DNA from: Sorghum bicolor
Taxonomy: Eukaryota; Streptophyta; Magnoliopsida; Poales; Poaceae
Direction: 5' to 3'
DNA length: 64,000 bases
Assembly: GCF_000003195.3 (NCBI RefSeq)
Contig: NC_012871.2
Coordinates: 43,690,434 to 43,754,433 of the forward strand
The translations under genes were made by a program, and so were the position numbers. Under the pieces are notes generated by a model, which saw only the letters and a program-made list of their open reading frames with translations, did no database searches and had not been told where the DNA came from. Shown piece by piece: positions 46,721 to 57,673 of this stretch. The first letter of the stretch is position 1, and every line of letters starts with the position of its first letter.

Positions 46721-47180
46721 TGTGGGGGGATAGACCCCTATACCCTTACGGCTAGACTTGGGCCAGGAGGCTTGGCCCATTACGAGACGAGTTCAAGGCT
46801 TGATCCGACAGCCTGGAGTTTCGCGTAAGGAAGCAAGATGTGGAGATCAAGCAGGATTCTAGTCGGTTAGAACAGGAATTGATATCGAACTATCTATGAC
46901 AATTGTAACCGACTAGGATTAGTTTCCAGATCTGTAACCCTGCCCTTCAGACTATATAAGGAGAGGCAAGGGACCCCCCTAGGACATACGATTCTCTCAA
47001 CACAAATCAATACAACCAGACGCAGGACGTAGGTATTACGCCAACTCGGCGGCCGAACCTGGATAAAAAGCTTGTCCGTGTCTTGCGTCACCATCGAGTT
47101 CGTAGTTTGCGCACCGTCTACCGATAAACTACTACCGTGGGTATACCCCAAGGTAGACTGCCGACCAGCTTTCGTCGACA
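46721..47180 (+). repeat. 5' LTR of E5
   Basis: TGTGGGGGGATAG to TTTCGTCGACA. TATA box TATATAA at 46953-46959, with the leader beyond it. Confidence 0.96.
46953..46959 (+). promoter_or_regulatory. TATA box of the E5 5' LTR
   Basis: TATATAA lies within ACTATATAAGGAGAGG. The same box is at 57446-57452 in the 3' LTR and 1349-1355 in E1a. It is the likely core promoter for the sense transcript. Confidence 0.8.
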
Positions 47181-47181
47181 G

Positions 47182-47199
47182 TGGCGCGCCAGGTAGGGG
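47182..47199 (+). other. Primer-binding site of E5 (tRNA-Arg type)
   Basis: TGGCGCGCCAGGTAGGGG, one base after the LTR, is complementary to the 3' end of a plant tRNA-Arg as I recall it. RIRE2-like elements use this kind of site. Confidence 0.7.
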
Positions 47200-47228
47200 G
47201 TGTGCGTGCAACTTTTCCGGCGAACAAG

Positions 47229-48540
47229 ATGGTCACGATCCCAGCTTCCGCGACCGTGCCTGAAGGCCTCACGTTCACCGTTGGCCAGATCACGTGGACG
47301 ACGTGCAGCGGCGGCCTCACAACCACGGTTTCGAAAGAGACCCGGATCCAATCTGAGATCACGCCGTCTCCGACCACACACGTGGCGGCACCGAGCGCCC
47401 GACCACCGTTCCCGCTCTACAAGGGAAAGAAGATCGACAACTCGGACCTTCTCCAAGCGCTTGATCGCGCTGACTCCAAGCTACTCGAAGTTTCCCCACT
47501 AGTAGACGGAGTTCTGCGTCGGCCCGACCAAGCTGCTCCAGCGGATTTTTTCAAACCCCGCTGGCCAACTCGTGTCGCCACACACGAACGGTTGGGAACG
47601 TCTCTGACGATAACCTCAACACCCTTAGGACGATCCGTCGAGCTCAAGAAGGAAGATTATCCTTACGGCCTGAACAACTCGGCCTCTGTTTACTCACAGC
47701 ACACCCAATCCGTTTTCAGCAAGGCGGTTTGGTCGCCGACAAGGAACGATCGTCACTACGTCAACATGGTGACGATCCGAGAACTACGGGACGGCCAGGT
47801 TTCCAGCACCAACTCGAGCACCGGTTCCGTCCTCACCGAGGTTATAAACACCGAAGACGAGGACTACGACCTGGATTTTCCTTCACACCCTCCGGGTTTC
47901 CCCCGATTCCCGATATTTCCCCCCCGGCGAGGAGATATTGTGTTCAATGTCAGCGCCGACGAACCGGTCGTTGATGGAGAAACAGATGACCAGAGGCAAC
48001 TCCGCGAACAGCGCAACGCCGATCGCGCCCGACGACGCGCAGACGAGCAACAACAAATGCTACCAAATAATCTCAACGATGCCTTTGACATGGTCGGGGA
48101 CCAGCCAATCTACAAAACGCCAAGGGCCAACGTGGTTGTCGCCATGGCTAACCTAGATCGGCTTCCTGATACCCCCGAGTGCCAGGGAGTCCGGACCAGC
48201 ATCCGAGCACACCTGATCGCTGCAATGGGACAGACAGCCACTCTGCTCAAGAGAGTCCAGGACGTCTCTTATACGGAAGCCGCCTCCGACCAGACTAATC
48301 GTAGCCGGGCCTCACCGTCTCCCAGCAGGCGTCACCGCAGCCGCTCTCCCGACAACCGTCGAAAGGACTCACGGCGCGACGATGGTGGTCGGGACGCCGA
48401 CGGTCGCCGCAAGCAGAACCGCGTACGCGGCCAAGAAGTAAACCAGCACAGGGATCTCCGCCACAACATCCCTCCCAAAGATGCCCGGGACCGCATCAAC
48501 AGGCGCGCCACAGAGAGAGCAGTCCACGAAAACCTGCGCT
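47229..48540 (+). pseudogene. Gag N-terminal half of E5, capsid domain deleted
   Basis: The open frame from ATG 47229 gives the N-terminal RIRE2-type Gag: a low-complexity region, a R/D-rich REQRNADRARRRADEQ segment, an S/R-rich tract, then INRRATERAVHENLR. In this family the retrotransposon gag domain and a zinc knuckle normally follow. Here the sequence jumps within about 30 bp to protease (SPTDVVHSIFGG at 48568) in another frame, and the first frame ends at 48617. The deletion removes capsid, so this copy cannot make particles itself. Confidence 0.8.
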
Positions 48541-51500
48541 GCATCGAGCAGTCCACACCAGTACGTCAGCCCCACCGACGTGGTCCACTCCATTTTCGGG
48601 GGCAAGGTCTCCATTGAATCCAAGCGAGAAAGAAAGCTGTTAAAGAGAGCCTGCCTCAACATAGACAGCACGGACGGGCTGATCGCAGACCCAAAATTCC
48701 CCCCGTGGTCCCACAGGGAGATCTCGTTCAGCAGGAAGGACCAGTGGGCCGCTATCCCAGAGCCGGGTCGTTTCCCCCTGATTCTGGACCCTTGCATCAA
48801 CAGCATCAGATTCGAGCGCGTGCTCGTGGACGGGGGAAGCCCCATTGACATCCTCTTTCGCAACAGCCTGCCCGCCCTCAAGATATCTCCTGCACAACTA
48901 AAACCTTACGACGCCCAATACTGGGGGGTTTTGCCGGGTCAAAGATCAGTGCCTCTCGGACAGATAACATTGCCTGTCCAATTCGGCACACCCGACCACT
49001 TCCGGACGGAGTTCATCAACTTCGTGGTCGCCGATTTCGACGGGACCTATCACGCTATACTGGGCCGACCATCGCTGACAAAGTTCATGGCAGTCCCGCA
49101 CTACTCATACCTGGTCCTTAAGATACCTACGGAGAAGGGTGTCCTAACCATCAGAGGCAATGTTTACACTGCGTATACCTGCGAAGAGGAGAGCTTCAAG
49201 ATCACGGAAGCAATCGACCTCTCAATCCGCATGGCAGAAACAGCAACTCAAGCCGCGCAACTGCTTCCCGACCAGCTCCGATTACCTGAGCAGGAGACAG
49301 CCAGAAAGAACTCAAAATCCAAGGAGCACAAAGAAGTACAACTGGTCGACGGCAGCCCCGAGAAGACGGCCCTCATCGGGGCCAACCTAGATCCAAAATA
49401 GGAAGACGCGCTCGTCAGGTTTCTAAGGGACAACGTAAGCGTTTTCGCATGGAAACCCGCAGACATGCCCGGCGTCCCACGAAACCTGATCGAGCACTCC
49501 TTAAATGTCTCGAAGACCGCAAGACCAATCAAGCAAAAGCTGCGACGGTTCGCTCGTGACAAAAAGGAGGCTATTAGGACAGAAATCACACGGCTTCTAG
49601 CAGCCGGATTCATAAAAGAAGTGTATCACCCCGATTGGCTCGCCAATCCGGTTCTTGTACGCAAAAAGAATAATGAATGGAGAATGTGCGTTGATTACAC
49701 TGATCTCAATAAACACTGTCCTAAAGATCCTTTTGGTCTCCCTCGCATCGACGAGGTGGTCGACTCAACGGCCGGATGCGAACTCCTCTCCTTTCTAGAC
49801 TGCTACTCTGGTTATCACCAGATTTCGCTAGAAGAAGAAGATCAGATCAATACATCTTTTATTACACCTTTCGGCGCATACTGCTACACGACCATGTCTT
49901 TCGGACTCAAAAACGCCGGAGCCACTTATCAAAGGGCCATCCAGCAATGCCTCCACGACGAGATTCGTGATGACCTCGTCGAGGCCTATGTGGACGACGT
50001 GGTCGTAAAAACAAGGGACGCGAGCACCCTAATCGACAACTTAGACCGAACTTTCAAGGCACTCAATAGGTACAAGTGGAAGCTCAACCCCAAGAAATGC
50101 ATTTTCGGCGTTCCTTCCGGTCTACTGCTCGGCAACGTTGTCAGTTGCGACGGCATACGACCAAACCCTTCAAAAGTAAAGGCGGTACTCGACATGCGAC
50201 CACCGAAGAACGTAAAGGATATCCAAAAGCTAACCGGATGTATGGCCGCCCTCAGTCGCTTCATCTCAAGGCTAGGAGAAAAAGGCCTCCTTTTCTTCAA
50301 ACTATTAAAAGCGTCGAAAAAATTTTCTTGGACAGAAGAAGCCGACACCGCATTCAACCAGCTTAAGACCTTCCTCACTTCACCACCTGTCCTTACAGCG
50401 CCTCAGCCCAATGAAGACCTACTCCTTTACATTGCTGCAACCGACAGGGTTGTTTCCACGGCAATAGTGGTCGAGCGAGGTGAACCAGGTCACGCCTACA
50501 AGGTCCAGAGACCAGTTTATTTCATAAGTGAAGTCTTAAACGTGTCCAAGGCCAGGTATCCACAAATACAGAAGCTCATATACGCCATTCTAATAACGTC
50601 AAGAAAGCTGAAGCACTACTTCGACGGCCATCGAGTCCTGGTGACAACCAGTTTCCCTCTCGGGGACATCCTGCGCAATAAAGACGCCAATGGCAGAATC
50701 GTGAAATGGGCAATGGAATTATGTCCATTTTCCCTGGAGTTCCAGAGTCGCACCACTGTCAAGTCTCAGGCCCTGGTCGATTTCATTGCTGAATGGACGG
50801 ATCTCAACGAGCCTTCCGTTCCTGATGTCTCAGACCACTGGTCAATGTTCTTTGACGGGTCCTTGAACATCAACGGTGCCAGCGCTGGGATACTGTTCGT
50901 ATCACCCAACAAGGACAAACTGCGCTACGTCCTTCGGATCCTTTTTCCGGCGTCAAACAACGTCGCCGAATACGAAGCATGCTTGCATGGCATAAGACTA
51001 GCCGTTGAGCTGGGAGTCAAGCGCCTCTATGTTTATGGCGACTCCGCTTTGGTCATCAACCAGCTCAACAAGGAGTGGGACGCAACCCACGAGAAGATGG
51101 ATCTCTACTGCAAAGAAATTCGCAAATGGGAAACCAACTTCTACGGCATAGAGTACATCCACGTGGTCCGGGATAAGAACCAAGCAGTAGATGCGTTGTC
51201 GAAGTTAGGCTCATCTCGGGCCCAGATCCTGCGGGGTATTTTCGTCCAGGACATCCACGAGCCGAGCGTAGGCTCCTCCCTGGTCGACAAGCAACCCACC
51301 GAGGCAATGCTCATAGACGACGCCACTCCGACAACCGGTGGGCGTGACTGGCGTACCCCGTTCATCAAATACATATCGGACGGGACAGGCCTTCAGGACA
51401 AAACAGAGAACGAGCGCCTCATTCGACGATCAAAGAACTACATCCTGGTCGACGACAAACTCATGCTGAAAAACGCAAGCTCCGAAGTACTGCTCAAGTG

Positions 51501-52587
51501 AATACCCCAAGATGATGGTATCAAGCTCTTAGAAGACATACATGCTGGATCCTGCGGCAATCACGTCGCATCCAGAACGCTGGTCGGAAAGGCTTTCCGA
51601 GCAGGTTTTTATTGGCCAACCGCGGTCGGCGACGCAGAAAAACTGGTTCGACATTGCGAAGGATGTCAGTTTTTCGCTAAGAGGACCCACGTACCTGCCC
51701 ACGAAATTCAAACCATCCCGTCGTCTTGGCCCTTTGCTTGCTGGGGGCTTGACATGATCGGGCCATTTAAACCAGCCCCGGGCAATTTCAAGTTTGTTTT
51801 CGTGTTAATCGACAAGTTCTCCAAGTGGATTGAATACATGCCTCTGGTCAAGGCAACCTCCGAGAAGGCTGTGGAGTTCCTCAATCAAATCATACACAGA
51901 TTCGGCATCCCGAACAGCATAATCACCGACCTGGGCACTCAGTTTACTGGCACCACTTTTTGGGACTTCTGCGATGACAGAGGCATAGTCATAAAATACG
52001 TGTCAGTGGCACATCCACGTGCCAACGGTCAAGTTGAACGTGCTAACGGAATGATCGTTGACGCCCTAAAGAAAAGGTTGTACATCGAAAACGACAGAGC
52101 ACCCGGTCGATGGATGAATGAATAGCCGGCAGTGGTCTGGGGCCTCCGAACTCAGACCAGTCGAAACACACGGGTGTCTCCCTACTTCATGGTGTACGGT
52201 TCAGAGGCGGTCCTGCCGTCTGACATACACTTCGGATCTCCTAGAATCGAACACTTCGACCAGGCGACCGCCGACAACGCCAGAGAACTCGAAATCAATT
52301 GCATGGAGGAAAAGCGTTTAGATTCTTGTCTCCGAACAGCAAAATATCTCGCGGCAGTCAGGCGATACTACAACAGGAACGTCAAGGACCGTTCCTTCGT
52401 GGTCGGCGATCTGGTACTTCGATGGAAAACAAGCTAGGAGGGAATGCACAGGCTATCCACTCCCTGGGAAGGACCCTTCGTGGTGACCGAGGTCACACGG
52501 CCTACGTCCTACAGATTGGCATACCCAGACGGAACACGAGTGCCTAACTCTTGGCACATAGACAAACTGCGACGTTTCTATCCATAA
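48541..52587 (+). pseudogene. Pol of E5: protease, RT, two RNase H, integrase; four stops
   Basis: One frame carries protease (DGGS 48829-48840, HAILGRPSL), reverse transcriptase (YVDD 49987-49998), a Gypsy RNase H and then a second archaeal-type RNase H (MFFDGSLN about 50845, NVAEYEACLHG, YGDSALVINQ). Integrase follows (zinc region about 51540-51670, catalytic D 51751-51753 and 51928-51930, HPRANGQVERANG), ending RRFYP at 52587. The double RNase H marks the Tat lineage. In-frame stops are TAG 49399-49401, TGA 51499-51501, TAG 52123-52125 and TAG 52435-52437. It is not functional in cis. Confidence 0.92.
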
Positions 52588-52867
52588 AGTTTTAATAACT
52601 TTCCTTTGTAAGTATCTTATAATTGTTAATAATGAAATTCTCTATTTTTTTTTTCCTATACCTTGTCGCACACAGCACTTGGCAAAACTTCTGCAATGGA
52701 TGCTCTTAACGACTACCAAGACGAATACGGTGACACGTCACTCAGATAATCTTACAGCGCTCAAAACAACAGTCATGACAAAAAGCAAACTTTATTACAA
52801 ACTTTACATACAAAGTTTACAATAAATACCCTAACGGGCAGACACTAGTCTATTCCTACAGACTACT
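52588..52867. other. Spacer between convergent pol and the antisense gene
   Basis: An A/T-rich 280 bp region with no ORF. On the minus strand AATAAA (plus 52791-52796) lies about 70 bp after the antisense gene's stop and is a plausible poly(A) signal. Confidence 0.65.
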
Positions 52868-55800
52868 CTATTGGCCTAGCTGCTCGGGCTGATCACCCGC
52901 CTGGCCCTGCTGCCCGGACGAAGGGGTCGGGGCCACCGGCGCCTGGCTGGTCGAGACCGCAGGCGTCGACCGCCCATCTCCCGCAACGGACGCGCCCGAC
53001 AACTCCCTGGCCGACCTATCTGAACTCGGCTGGTCTGGGGGAGTGGCCGTTCCGCACAGATTGATGTCGCCGATCACTGTCGACGACAAGTCCAGCAGAC
53101 TACCCCGAAGCTCGTCCGCTTCCTGTGGGCCGACCTCCTTCGGGTACCCCTTCTCCAGCCTGCTCAAGTCGACCAGGGGGTAGTGGGCGCGCACCATGCT
53201 GAGGACGTGCGCGCCGGCAAACTCCCCGGCGTCCTTCACGAACTGCTGGAGCCAGTCCCACGCCCGTTGCGCCTTCTCGACCGGGGTCAACTGTGGCGCG
53301 CGGGGCTGGCTCTTCGGGAGCTCGGGACTGATCAGGTCTAGGACCGGGGACACTCCTTTCCAGATCCTGCAACAGTTGACCCTCCAGGAGTCCCGGTCCT
53401 TGACCAGATCATCCAGGTGCTTCTTGGCGTTCACCTTGAGCACTGCAAACGAAACAAAGCGTTATTTTCGGCATACCAAACAAACAAAGGGGCGACAAGC
53501 AGCAGCTAACAAGGCGGCACCCATTACCAGATAATTCCCGGTCCTTTCGACCCAATTCCTCTCCTGCTCGCCGCCCGGACTCCAGCGCACCGGTGAGCTG
53601 TTGGCTGAGCTGCTCCTTCTCTTGTCGGAGGCGCGCCACCTCCTCCTCCAAGTCTGCGTGAATCATAAACTGGTCAGTAAAGCAAACTACACAAGTACGC
53701 AAAGCTGCTCGGAGCGTGTGACTAACCTTCTTGCTGCCGGTATTGGTCGGCCAAGCGACGAGTGAGGTCTAGACGATGCTCCTCTTCGGCGCTCATCTCG
53801 GCCACCTTCTCCCCGACTTCCGACCGCAGTCGGTCTACCTCCGCGGCCAGGGCCTTGTTCTCGGCCACGACGCCTTCTATCTGGTCAAAGCACCGTTTCC
53901 GGTACTTTGCCGTTTTCATTGTGCCCTACAAAGCGAACATATAACGACCATGCAAGACAAGGCATAGAATGTATAGCAGTACAAAAAGTCGCTTACCTTG
54001 ACTTCGTCGACGAGGCGCTTGGCCGCGCGCTCCACCCTGGCGGCCTCCTCGGTCTCGGCGAGCTCTTCATGCCCGATAAAGTGATCCCCGCGTTGGCGCC
54101 ACACATACACGTGTTGGCGGCCATCACGGGGACGACACTCAATCTCCTCCACCTCGTCCTCGGAGGCCGCCTGAGCTTCCTCCTCCCGCGCTACGTTGCT
54201 TTCGGTAGCGGTCCCAGGCATTACTGGTCCCCGGACCAGACCTGGGGAGCCTGCAGTCGAAGCGGCCCCTGCTCGGGGCGGTGTGGAGACTTCACCCTCC
54301 CCGGCGGGAGGAGGGGTCGGGGCCCTTCCCTCCCTTTCCGTGGTGCTGGCTGGGGGAGGCGTCCCCATAGCCTCCTCAACCCTGGTCGGGCTGCTCAACG
54401 TAGCCGGTGCCGCGGCCGGGGACTCCTCGGCGCTCTCAGGCACGGCTGCAGCCGTAGGCTGCTCTGCGGTCTGCGGGGCCGCGTCTTCAGCAGCGCAAAC
54501 CGGCTCACTCGTCCCCTGGCCAGCGGCATGGCCAGGGTTGACATCCGACGCCGCGCTAAAGGAACAAAACTACAATAAAAAAAAAACATCGGTGAAGTAC
54601 GTAAGTTGAACACTTACACGTTTGAGCGGCGGTGGGTCGCGGTAAACCTCCTTCTCGTCCGACCAGTCGGCACCTGTGCTCCCGACTCCCCAGCGTGAGG
54701 CGCAGGTGGATCGACGGCCACACGGTCGGCAGTGGTCGCCCCGCCGTCCGGACGGCTAGGAGGCCTCCGGACCAACGACGGAACGGCCTCCTCCTCCTCC
54801 TCGTCGTCGTCGATCCGAACGAACCGACGCCGCTTCGGCGCTCGGCTGCTCTCCGCCGGCAGTGTCGGCATCGGCGACGGATCCACAGGCATTGGCCTTT
54901 TCCCCGACACCCTTTCCTCGGTGGTTGGGACGGGGCGGGCTTGTTCCTCCTCACTGCTGGTGTAATGAGCACACCGAGCAGCGTCCTCCTCTAGCGGGTC
55001 TTCTCCCGCAGGATTCTCCATCCCCGGTGCCAGTGACACATACACTGCGCACCGGTCGACATCGCCGATCTGCAAAAAGCAACAAAGATGAGCCAGCCAC
55101 ATACGATATACGAATACTAAAACAAAATAATCTGCAACATACCTTTGGTGCTGGTCGGCCTAACTTGAAGGCTTGCACCCGATCACTGCCACGGATGAAG
55201 CCTCCGTCCGCAAAGTTGAACAGCTCGTTCAACAGCCGTTGTACCTCCGCCTTCTCCAAGATCTCCGGTCGCATCCTGGTCGGGTACACGCTTCCGGCAT
55301 ACTCGTACGCCGAGTGCACCCTCTTCTGGCAGGGCATCACCTGACGACAAATAAAGTTGCCGACCACGCCAAGCCCATCCAGGCGCGACCAGTCGATCAG
55401 CTTCATCAGATCCGCCACTTGACCGTCGAACTCTGGGCGGTCGGTCCAGCTCACCCTCTTCTCGGGAATGTACCCCACGTCGCAGAACGTGGAGCTGCCC
55501 GGTTCCTCCCTGACGTAGAACCACTTCCTATACCATTCGGTCAAGGAAGTGTTCCATGGACAGTGTAGGTAGTGATTCTTCATTCCATCACGAAGGTTGA
55601 GGTATACTCCACCTGCGACCTTGGAGCCTCCAACTGCTCCCTTCTTCCTCAAGCAGAAAAGGTAACGAAAAAGATCGAAGTGCGGCTCTATGCCAACATA
55701 GGCCTCGCACAGATGAATAAACGTGGAGATAAGGAGAATTGAGTTTGGGTGCAGATTGCAAATCCCGATCTCATAATACAAAAGAAGACCTTGGAGAAAA

Positions 55801-56030
55801 GGATGAACCGGAACCCCAAATCCCCTCTTAACGAAATCTTTGAACACGACGATCTCACCGGCACGAGGGTCGGGGAAGCTTTCTCCTTCCGGCGCTCTCC
55901 AGCCGCCAAGCTCCGAGCTGTGCAGGAGTCCCATGTCGACGAGGTCACCGAGGGATTTGGTGGTGCTGCGGGACTTCTTCCACTCCTTGGCCATCAGTTC
56001 GGCCCTCTTCTTGGAGTCGCTCTTCGCCAT
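52868..56030 (-). CDS. Antisense six-exon gene of E5 (gypsy-type transposon domain protein)
   Basis: My model from ATG 56030: exons 56030-55143, 55069-54618, 54555-53997, 53925-53727, 53653-53528 and 53442-52868. All five introns are GT-AG and 62-85 bp. Exon phases agree (0, 2, 0, 1, 1), giving an uninterrupted 932-aa protein with stop at 52868. Exon 1 carries the 'putative gypsy type transposon' region (HPFLQGLLLYYEIGICNLHP, LCEAYVGIEPHFDLFRYLF). Exons 2-3 are low-complexity and acidic, exons 4-5 form a coiled coil, and exon 6 is helical with a P/S/Q tail. A minus-strand TATAA (56141-56150) lies about 115 bp upstream. Grass Tat elements are known to carry such antisense ORFs; function unknown. 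The introns are predicted, not shown by RNA. Confidence 0.82.
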
Positions 56031-56140
56031 TGGAGTTGAGAAGTGGATTTGGGTTACGAAGATGCAGGTGATCGAAAGAGGCGAGAATGGAAGGCTTGAG
56101 GGCAATGGCAGGGTAAGGAGTACAGGCGGAACTGTCACGC

Positions 56141-56150
56141 TCTTATAACC
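56141..56150 (-). promoter_or_regulatory. Putative TATA box of the antisense gene
   Basis: The minus strand reads GGTTATAAGA here, about 110-120 bp upstream of the ATG at 56030, in otherwise GC-balanced sequence. Spacing suits a plant core promoter with a short leader. Unproven. Confidence 0.5.
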
Positions 56151-56440
56151 CGCAACTCCACCTCTCCCATTTCCTGTATTCTCGGGAAGTGGGCGGGCCA
56201 TGCGGCGGATGCGGCGTTTCGGTTTACAATGATTATAGACAATTAATGCGGCGGAGTTTTCGTACCAATTGATGGTTTCCTTTTTCTCAAACCACGCAAA
56301 GGGCGGCTGCACAGTTGCCAGGCGCAACTTTTCATGCGTCCATCTGACAACCCATCAGGAGGTCTCGTCATGTCAACTTTAACTGAAAAGATCGTTTCAA
56401 TAAAAAGAAGACAAATATGCCAGAGAGTCAACAATCCGGG

Positions 56441-56650
56441 GACTGCACCGACCACCGAGCAATTGATGCTCGGGGACTGGTCGCCCAGTTCATCAGCTCG
56501 GAACTTCAAAGACTGCACCGACCACCGAGCACTCGACGCTCGGGGACTGGTCGCCCAGTCTATCAGCTCGGAACTTCAAAGACTGCACCGACCACCGAGC
56601 ACTCGATGCTCGGGGACTGGTCGTACAGTATAGCAACGCAGAATTCTAAG
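56441..56650 (+). repeat. 70-bp minisatellite of E5, three units
   Basis: Units start at 56441, 56511 and 56581. They are the same repeat as 274-553 in E1a, with one unit fewer; that difference explains the 70-bp length difference between the two copies. Confidence 0.92.
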
Positions 56651-57213
56651 GAGCGCACTTGGTGCTTGGGGACTGGTCGTCATACTATTATACACCCGGG
56701 GACTGGTCGATTAGTCTATTCAATTGCAGACGGACTGGTAAATTCAATTTTTTAGACCTTGCTACAAGGCTCATACTTCGCCTTCCAGCAAGCTCGGGGA
56801 CTACATCGGTACGATGCATCTGGCGATGCATCTCAGTTACAGAATTTCTTTGAGGACTTTTATTTTGACCCTGGCACCACGTGCCTACGTCACCTACTAC
56901 CAGGCTCGGGGACTAAGTGGGCACACTTCACCTTGCGGTGAATATGCTTGCTTTTTTGATGTTTATACCTTTCAAAAAAGTAAAATGGGCACACTTCACC
57001 AGGAAAGAAATCTTTTTTAATTTAGAGCACCATGCATTCTTCGAACAACTCGCTTCTTCGATGTCAATGTTGATCAACTGTCTTTTGAGTTGGTCAAAGA
57101 ACCGTTGCAACTGTTTGGGCGACTTTCCTGCTTATTGAAGACGTCAAGCCTCACTGATCGAAGAAGCTCAAGACGGCGTGTTACATCACAATACATGGTG
57201 CTCGGGGACTAGC

Positions 57214-57673
57214 TGTGGGGGGATAGACCCCTATACCCTTACGGCTAGACTTGGGCCAGGAGGCTTGGCCCATTACGAGACGAGTTCAAGGCTTGATCCG
57301 ACAGCCTGGAGTTTCGCGCAAGGAAGCAAGATGTGGAGATCAAGCAGGATTCTAGTCGGTTAGAATAGGAATTGATATCGAACTATCTATGACAATTGTA
57401 ACCGACTAGGATTAGTTTCCAGATCTGTAACCCTGCCCTTCAGACTATATAAGGAGAGGCAAGGGACCCCCCTAGGACATACGATTCTCTCAACACAAAT
57501 CAATACAACCAGACGCAGGACGTAGGTATTACGCCAACTCGGCGGCCGAACCTGGATAAAAAGCTTGTCCGTGTCTTGCGTCACCATCGAGTTCGTAGTT
57601 TGCGCACCGTCTACCGATAAACTACTACCGTGGGTATACCCCAAGGTAGACTGCCGACCAGCTTTCGTCGACA
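57214..57673 (+). repeat. 3' LTR of E5
   Basis: 460 bp, two C/T differences from the 5' LTR, followed by the AATAT duplication. Confidence 0.96.

Larger units (their letters stand above)
56031..57213. other. 3' internal noncoding region of E5
   Basis: It holds the antisense gene's putative promoter, the 70-bp minisatellite (56441-56650), further GCTCGGGGACT motifs and two AAGTGGGCACACTT-type repeats (about 56915 and 56983). No supported sense ORF. Ends in the polypurine tract GCTCGGGGACTAGC before 57214. Confidence 0.8.
46721..57673 (+). mobile_element. E5: complete, very young RIRE2/Tat-like Gypsy element
   Basis: Two 460-bp LTRs (46721-47180 and 57214-57673) differ at only two sites. AATAT duplications are at 46716-46720 and 57674-57678. 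The internal region has a tRNA-Arg-like primer site, gag with its main domain deleted, protease-RT-dual RNase H-integrase with four in-frame stops, an antisense six-exon gene, a 70-bp minisatellite and a polypurine tract. At the often-used rate of 1.3e-8 per site per year, 2/460 gives about 0.17 million years (rough). Confidence 0.96.

Noticed and set aside
47729..48156. Overlapping ORFs in other frames of the E5 gag and pol
   Set aside because: These are shadows of the real frames. They lack domains and are explained by GC-rich codon use.
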